Shown: positions 58,302-64,000 of the stretch, piece by piece
Numbering within the stretch: position 1 is the first letter of the stretch
Layout: each line of letters begins with the position of its first letter
Source: Lumbricus terrestris
Lineage: Eukaryota; Annelida; Clitellata; Crassiclitellata; Lumbricidae
DNA: 64,000 nt
Direction of reading: 5' to 3'
NCBI GenBank assembly: GCA_949752735.1
Contig: OX457042.1
Coordinates: 30,930,116 to 30,994,115, forward strand
Made by a program: the position numbers and the translations under genes
Notes under the pieces: model-generated
Seen by the model: the letters and a program-made list of their open reading frames with translations, nothing else
Database searches by the model: none
Told to the model about the DNA's origin: nothing

Positions 58302-59640
58302 AAAAGGTAAGCCATTCTGAACAACTACCGTATCGATCACAACTGTTGGAAGTAAGACCTTACCTTACACCTTAGGCGTTTCCTCGCAAAAACTACACAT
58401 CGAGCAAAGTAGCTTACAAATAACAGTCAATAGAAGAAGTTCGCTTATAAGACGGGAGCAATTTATATTGAGGTGATCGCCCACACACACACACCCACGA
58501 GCACTGGCAGTTACATGCAGGTTGGTGTTTTGTTGTTGTTTATATGGTCCTTAAAAAGTGCACAACTAAACCATTGGACCGTAGCAGCAGACTCAAAGTC
58601 GAGTTATTAGCTTCTTTCGATTTTTGCGGCCAACGTTTTCCGCCGTATAGGCCTATGTCGATAATGAAAAACATCAGATGAATTAAGTCTATTAGATCCT
58701 CTTGAATAGATTGCACAACCTATGCATGTTCCCTGTTTGTGTAACACATGAGAGAAGACAGATGGTTTCCGGACTCTATACGGAGCTAATTGGTCGTTGG
58801 TAGGTTGTTTGATGCTTCGATGGGTAGGCACATTGATTGGCTGACTGACTAACTGATTGAATGACTGACTGAGTTAGTGAAGAACTGACTTTCTGATCGA
58901 CACATTTGCAAATTGATTGAGGGTACGTATAAAACGTTATACCTAAATGATACAAGACCGTGTACTGATTAGTTGCGAATTGTTTTAAAACCGCTGAAAC
59001 AGAGTAACTGGATTCAACACTTCTTCTTTCCTTTACGTTTCCAGGCTGTTTGTGGTCAGTGCTCAGAAGAAGATGGATTTCAACCCCAAACGATCGTTTG
59101 GTCAACAATTCTTTCGCATTATTTAACCTAAGCCGATCGCTGCTGTAAAAAGATGCCACCGTGAGACTTCAGAACATATCAACATTGCGAGTACATTGCA
59201 GGAACACTACGAGGACAGATCGAAAACATTAGTAGGAGAACAATGCGAGAACATTACGATTGCGATGCTGATGAGAACGAGGGCCTGGAATACGGGGGCT
59301 GTCGATTATTTGCGTACAATTTAAGACTTCGCGATATTTCCGAAAATTATTCTTCCTATTGCATTACCGTATTCTGCAAAAAGAGGTTGATTGATAGGTC
59401 AGGGATTGATAGATCGGTGATGGATCGTCTGTTGATTGATTTGTTGCCTGAGTGATTGATTGATTGATCGGCATTTCTACGAGAACATTTCATGAATAAT
59501 TAATTTAAAGTGTTCGTAGGTTATGTTTACACACATTTTCTAGGCTGGTGCCTGCAGCAGGGTATGTTTGGTATGACATAATTACTTGATCGAGTCACTT
59601 CTGTGGAGATGGTAATGTTTCGCTGAATAATAAAAAAAAT
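58302..59640 (+). other. Gene E intron and downstream exon
   Basis: Intron 58307-59044 (738 bp), exon 2 from 59045. The small frame 59073-59126 is in frame with the peptide stop across the splice; behind its TAA the same frame stays open for about 65 more codons. AATAAA at 59629-59634. Confidence 0.65.
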
Positions 59641-59769
59641 TAATCAGTTTGTTGCCTTATGCTATCAAATGGTCAATATAATATCATATTAATGTTAGCA
59701 ATAATCATATTAGGCCTACTACTAATGTTAGCAATAATCATATTACTACTAATGATAAAGTTTAAAAGG

Positions 59770-59945
59770 AGTTCATTGCCTCATGTTATTAGACGATGAA
59801 GCCTCTGCATAAGGACCCTGAGCAAGTTCTTCACTCGCAATTGATCATGCGCTTCACGATGAAACTCCGATTCAGTATCCGCGCTGTAGTCGGGATCGCC
59901 TATAAGTAGTAGCCTAATCTTGAAGGGGTGATACCTATGACAAGT
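59770..59945 (+). repeat. SINE-body fragment downstream of gene E
   Basis: Headless fragment of the family at 25330-25560. Confidence 0.5.
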
Positions 59946-59985
59946 CATCTTACATAGCCTAGATCTACAATATAATGATATTAAT

Positions 59986-60858
59986 TATTATTGAATCTCT
60001 CACTAATCATATCCACTCATGGATGTCTTCTAATCGCCTTTCTCTTAATACTTCAAAGACTCAATTTATCTGGTTAGGTACTCCTCAGCAGCTCCTTAAG
60101 CTTGACCTTATTCTTCTCTCTGCAAAATTCCCATTGTTTTCCTTCTCTTCAAGTGTGCGGGATCTGGGTGTAGTACTTGATAGCTCACTTACCTTTACTG
60201 AGCATATTTCCAAACTGACACGCTCATCATATTTTCATTTAAGACGTCTCAGAGTCATTCGTCGCTCTGTCTCCTCCTCCATCTTCACTACCTTAGTTCA
60301 TGCTTTCATATGTTCTCGTATTGACTATTGCAATTCATTTCTCATTGGTCTTCCTAAAGTTCGTCTTTCACCGATTCAGTCAGTTCTCAACTCAGCTGCT
60401 AGATTAATTGCCCGCCTTCCCAAGTACTCTCACATCTCTACCTTTATGTTTGATGAACTTCATTGGCTTCCTCTACGTGCTCGCATACAGTTCAAGATCC
60501 TCACTCTGATCCTAAAGTCTCAACGGGGTCTTGCCCCAAAATATCTGACTAAAACCTTACTTCGTCCTCACTCAGCTTCCTCCCACCGTCCACTTCGCTC
60601 ATCCAACAGACTTGACCTATTGGTTCCCCGGTCTAGAACTGCTATGGCTCAGTCTCGATCTTTTGTCTCAATTGGTCCTTCTCTCTGGAATGCTCTTTCT
60701 CCTTCTGTTCGCTCAACTCTTCTGTCTGTCAGTCTCTCCTCTGCTCTGTCTCTTCTCAAAACCTGCTTCTTCTCGCGGGGCCTTGCGCACTGGGAGCGCC
60801 TCTGAACGGTTTACCCTACTAGAGGCGCTTTATAAATGTTTAAATACAATACAATACA
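59986..60858 (+). mobile_element. 5'-truncated CR1/L2-type LINE, frame intact
   Basis: A 276-codon frame (59975-60805) covers the C-terminal part of a reverse transcriptase: LNTSKTQFIWLGT, DLGVVLDSSLTF, LRRLRVIRRSV, SRIDYCNSFLIGLP, ELHWLPLRARIQFKI, GPSLWNALSPSVR. These are the standard CR1/L2 motifs. The tail is (ACAAT)n. ATTAAT flanks both ends. An open frame without stops marks a recent insertion. Confidence 0.85.
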
Positions 60859-60902
60859 ATTAATGATAACCAAGTCCTCTTGCATACAATATAATTATAT
60901 TT

Positions 60903-62936
60903 CTTCTTCTTTAGTTCTCTGCCGTCAGGCAGGTTCATATGTCCAATGACGCCACGCATATCTGTTCTGTGCATCCTCCTTTAGTCCTCTGTAGCCGTCC
61001 TTTGCCATCATCCAGTCCAGTAGCATTGTTCTTGGTCTTCCTCTTGTCTTTTTCCCCTCCATTCTTCCTTCTATAATGTGGTGTCACTCCTCAAGACGTG
61101 GCCAATCCAGTTTCTCTGCCGCCTGCATATTGGCTCCAGCATTGACCTCTCTCCGACCATCCGCAGTATTTCTTCGTTCGTCTTGTGCTCCGTCCAGCTG
61201 ACATGCTCCATTCGTCGTCAAATCCACATTTCGAAAGCTTCCAATCTTCTGATGTCATCCTTTCTCGTTGTCCATGTTTCTGACCCATACAGAACTACAC
61301 TCCATACCAGCGTCTTGACCATTCTCTTTTTTAGCTTCAAATTTAGCTTTCCTCTGAGGAGTTCCCCTCTTGTGTTAAATGCGTCTTTACCAATGGCTAT
61401 TCTTCTTTTTATTTCCACATGGCAGCTTGCATCCTCTGTGACCATACTTCCTAGGTAGCAGAATTTCTCCACATGCTCTATTTCCTCTCCGTTTACTGTG
61501 ATCTTAATTGGTTTCTCTACTCTCTTGTTTATCCTCATGTAGCCTTTGTCTTCTTTATGTTAATTTTCATGTCGTATTCTGTTGATATCATGTTCAGTCG
61601 ATTCTTCATTCTTTGTAATCCTTCTTGAGTTCCTGCCAACATTGCCTGATCGTCCGCGAATCTCAGAGCTTTTATCAGTCTTCCTCGTATACCTTTATCC
61701 CTTCATTCACTTCTTCCAACGTTTCTCTTACAATTTCTTCTATATAGATATTAAATAGTATTGGGGAGAGTGGACATCATTGCCTCACACCTCTTCCTAT
61801 CTTTCCCGGTTCCGAGTATTCTCCATCAATTCCTATTTTCACTTTCTGTCCCATATAGATTACCTATCAATCGCCTTTCCTGCCATTCCACACCTATTCG
61901 TCTTAGTGCACTCATCAACTTCTTCCAATCCACCCTGTCAAACGCTTTTTCATAGTCAACGTAACATATATAATTATATATATATATTATGTCTTGTCCA
62001 TGCTGGATGCTTCTTTCCGTTAGAATTCTCAGTGCTGCAATTGCATCTCTTGTTCCTCTTCCCTTTCTGAAGCCAAATTGATCGTCTCCAATGCATTTAT
62101 CTTTTTCTGCTCTTAATTGCAGCCTTTTCGTGATGACTCTAAGAAGGATCTTTGATGCATGGGTAAGGAGGCTTATAGTGCGGTGGTCCTCACATTTTGT
62201 TGTTCGGTTTTTCTTGATTGGAATCATTATAGTTTGAAAGAAATCTTCCGGCCACGCTCCAGTATTGTATATGTCTTGGCACAGCCGCACCAATTCCCCC
62301 ATTGCCTTCTCTCCCAGGTTCCTCAGTATCTCTATTGGGATGTTATCTATTCCCTCTACCTTGTTGTTTTTCATATCACTGATTGCAGTCATGACCTCTT
62401 CTTTAAGTACCTCCATCCCTCTGTCGTTTCCATTCTGTGCTTCTGCCTGTTCCTCCTCTTCGTTCTCCAGACTACTGTTTCCCATGTATAACTCTTCCAC
62501 ATATTCTTTCCATCGACTCCTTATCTCGTCTGGTTCCTCCAGCAGTCTGCCGTCTTTGTTCTTGATTGCATTTCCTCTATCCACATTCGGCTTCTTTCTC
62601 AGTGACTTGATCCTGCTGTAAACTAGATCGTGGCGTCCTTTTTCCTGAAGCATTTCTATCTCCTTGTATCTCTCCTCCCACCATTCCTCTTTTGCTTTAT
62701 CCGTTGTTCTCCTTAATTGGTTGTTCAGTCTTTTGTACTCTTTCTTTGCCTCTTCGGTACTCTGGTGCTTCCATTTTCTTCTTTCTTCCATGTCCTCTAG
62801 CATCTTCGGTGTTACCCATGGTTTACGAGGTTCCATACCCGTCTGAAATCCCACAATCTCTGTCGTCTCACTAATCACAATTTCCTTTAGGTTTTTCCAT
62901 CTAACTTCTGTTGTTGCATCCGGACTTATCTCCTCC
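60903..62936 (-). mobile_element. 5'-truncated non-LTR retrotransposon with 10-bp TSD
   Basis: AATTATATTT flanks it at 60893-60902 and 62937-62946. The minus-strand frame 62938-61826 (370 codons) starts between endonuclease and RT and runs through DLVYSRIKSLRKK, DNIPIEILRNLG, GFRKGRGTRDA and CYVDYEKAFDRVDW. The remainder, with LRFADDQAMLAGT and LYGSETWT, is broken by a stop at GVRQ and frameshifts. A (TA)n expansion lies inside the RT palm (61970-61988). Confidence 0.9.
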
Positions 62937-62999
62937 AATTATATTTATACTCATAATAATGAAATTAATATCAATAAGAAAGTTTTAAAAATCATTTCA

Positions 63000-63250
63000 T
63001 TGCCTTATAGGCTATTCCTCAAAGTTCAAGCGTCCGCGTAGAGTCCCTAAGCAAGTAGCACTTCACTCGCAATTAAACTATGCATTAAGTTTCAGGACCC
63101 ACTGCTCTGGAACAACATACCTCAAAATATCCGTACCTCTACTAGTTTCTCATAGTTCAATAGCGCCATACGATAAAAAGCTTTTGTTTTCTTAAACTTT
63201 TTCTCCAAAGCTAAAAAGGCCCCGCTTTACTGGACTTTGTCCTTTGGTGG
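63000..63250 (+). mobile_element. SINE fragment and LINE C-terminal remnant, block 3 copy
   Basis: Counterpart of 19020-19270. Confidence 0.5.
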
Positions 63251-63386
63251 GCCTGTTGCCCCCAATCACCCAAAGCAACATTATCTGGTGTGACTGCTTC
63301 TCGGTCGAGAAACGATCGACTCGATCGACTGCAGGGTAGGCTATAACCCGTTGTCACCCATAGCTGCCTAATATTGTCCCTCAAAT

Positions 63387-63529
63387 CATAGGCGCAACCA
63401 TACTATGGGACCCAGGGGACGCGTCCCCCCAACTTTTGAGTGGTCCATAACTTTATTATTATTGTCCCCTAACTTTTAGGACGTGATTCATTTGGTCCCC
63501 CCAACTTTTAGGACGTGATTTCACCTATG
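63387..63529 (+). mobile_element. hAT-type MITE with 8-bp TSD CCTCAAAT
   Basis: The 143-bp element begins CATAGGCG and ends CACCTATG. CCTCAAAT flanks it at 63379-63386 and 63530-63537. Inside, CCCCAACTTTTAGGACGTGAT is repeated. Confidence 0.82.
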
Positions 63530-63639
63530 CCTCAAATAATTAATTATGTTATGCGAGTTTCCTCGTCTATTGACGCGTAAATATCGACAAGCGTTGAGTA
63601 TTCTAAATTGTAAACCCTTCACACCAGTTAACAGACACT

Positions 63640-64000
63640 ACATTGACTACAACCACCAGAACAGTCAGTTCTCATGGCCTGCGCCAAATTACTAAACTTG
63701 AACAGCGATTGGTCAACGACCATTCTTTTCCTACAGGCCTACAGACTGTTGACTTCGGAACTCACAAAGATTTTAGTTGGTCTAACATTATTGTTATCGA
63801 TTGGTATAATTTACAACAGTGAGGAGAAGCGGAAAGTTAGATAAATGCTACCCAGGTGAATCACAACAATTCGATTAATTGATAACAAATTTGAATTGTG
63901 TGTCAATAATTCAATAGATTAACAGTATCCCATGTAGTTGAATTTACTAAGCTGGTGGGAAGTCCTATTGTCAAAAAAGGAACCAGCTGGGGCAGAAGGA
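63640..64000. other. Right edge, shared with 19760-20100
   Basis: No gene. The match to block 1 runs off the window end. Confidence 0.6.

Overview
The window is eukaryotic nuclear DNA from an animal. It has AT-rich intergenic DNA, spliced genes with GT-AG introns, TATA promoters, non-LTR retrotransposons, hAT-type DNA transposons, tRNA-derived SINEs, long microsatellites and a satellite array. The mix of repeats and the gene families (secreted Gly/Tyr-rich peptides, LicD-type membrane proteins, core 1 galactosyltransferase) suits a marine invertebrate, perhaps a deuterostome such as an echinoderm. The taxon is an inference and is not proven by the sequence.

The backbone is a locally duplicated array. 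Block 1 (about 0.66-20 kb) holds Gly/Tyr peptide gene A (1491), LicD-like gene 1 (11728) and Gly/Tyr gene B (17487). Block 2 (about 27.2-43.44 kb) holds Gly/Tyr gene C (27475), LicD-like gene 2 (35932) and a 4.3 kb satellite. Block 3 (about 43.5 kb to the window end) holds Gly/Tyr gene D (44333), LicD-like gene 3 (54300) and Gly/Tyr gene E (58077). Flanks of A and D match each other (type 1) and flanks of B and E match each other (type 2). Gene C is a mosaic of the two. Between blocks 1 and 2 lies a single three-exon gene on the minus strand for a C1GALT1-like core 1 beta-1,3-galactosyltransferase (20555-24654), whose first intron is full of repeats.

The five Gly/Tyr genes share a compact promoter (TATAAAAG 97-98 bp before the ATG), a signal peptide, an almost pure Gly/Tyr mature peptide of about 50-58 residues, and an intron that starts 5-14 nt after the stop codon. 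Across the splice, in frame with that stop, a basic reading frame stays open for 28 or more codons in every copy. The three LicD-like ORFs are intronless, all 365 codons and intact. A long AAT/GAT microsatellite precedes each of them.

Most other DNA is mobile elements, many with target-site duplications readable by eye: hAT-like elements (7516-10322, 13296-15649), hAT MITEs (5452-5614, 11264-11441, 31981-32261, 63387-63529), several 5'-truncated LINEs (3156-3431, 38090-38934, 59986-60858, 60903-62936), a tRNA-derived SINE (46799-47112) and a 3.5 kb foldback element with about 1.1 kb inverted arms and a decayed gene (49447-52962). Comparing the three blocks gives empty sites for several insertions, so they postdate the block duplication. 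The most striking structure is the 53-bp satellite (38985-43277). It has 81 head-to-tail copies in perfect 53-bp register, and the same place holds one copy in block 1 and four in block 3.

Limits: paralog comparisons were done by eye, transposon family names rest on motifs and terminal structures, and expression of any gene is inferred from sequence only.
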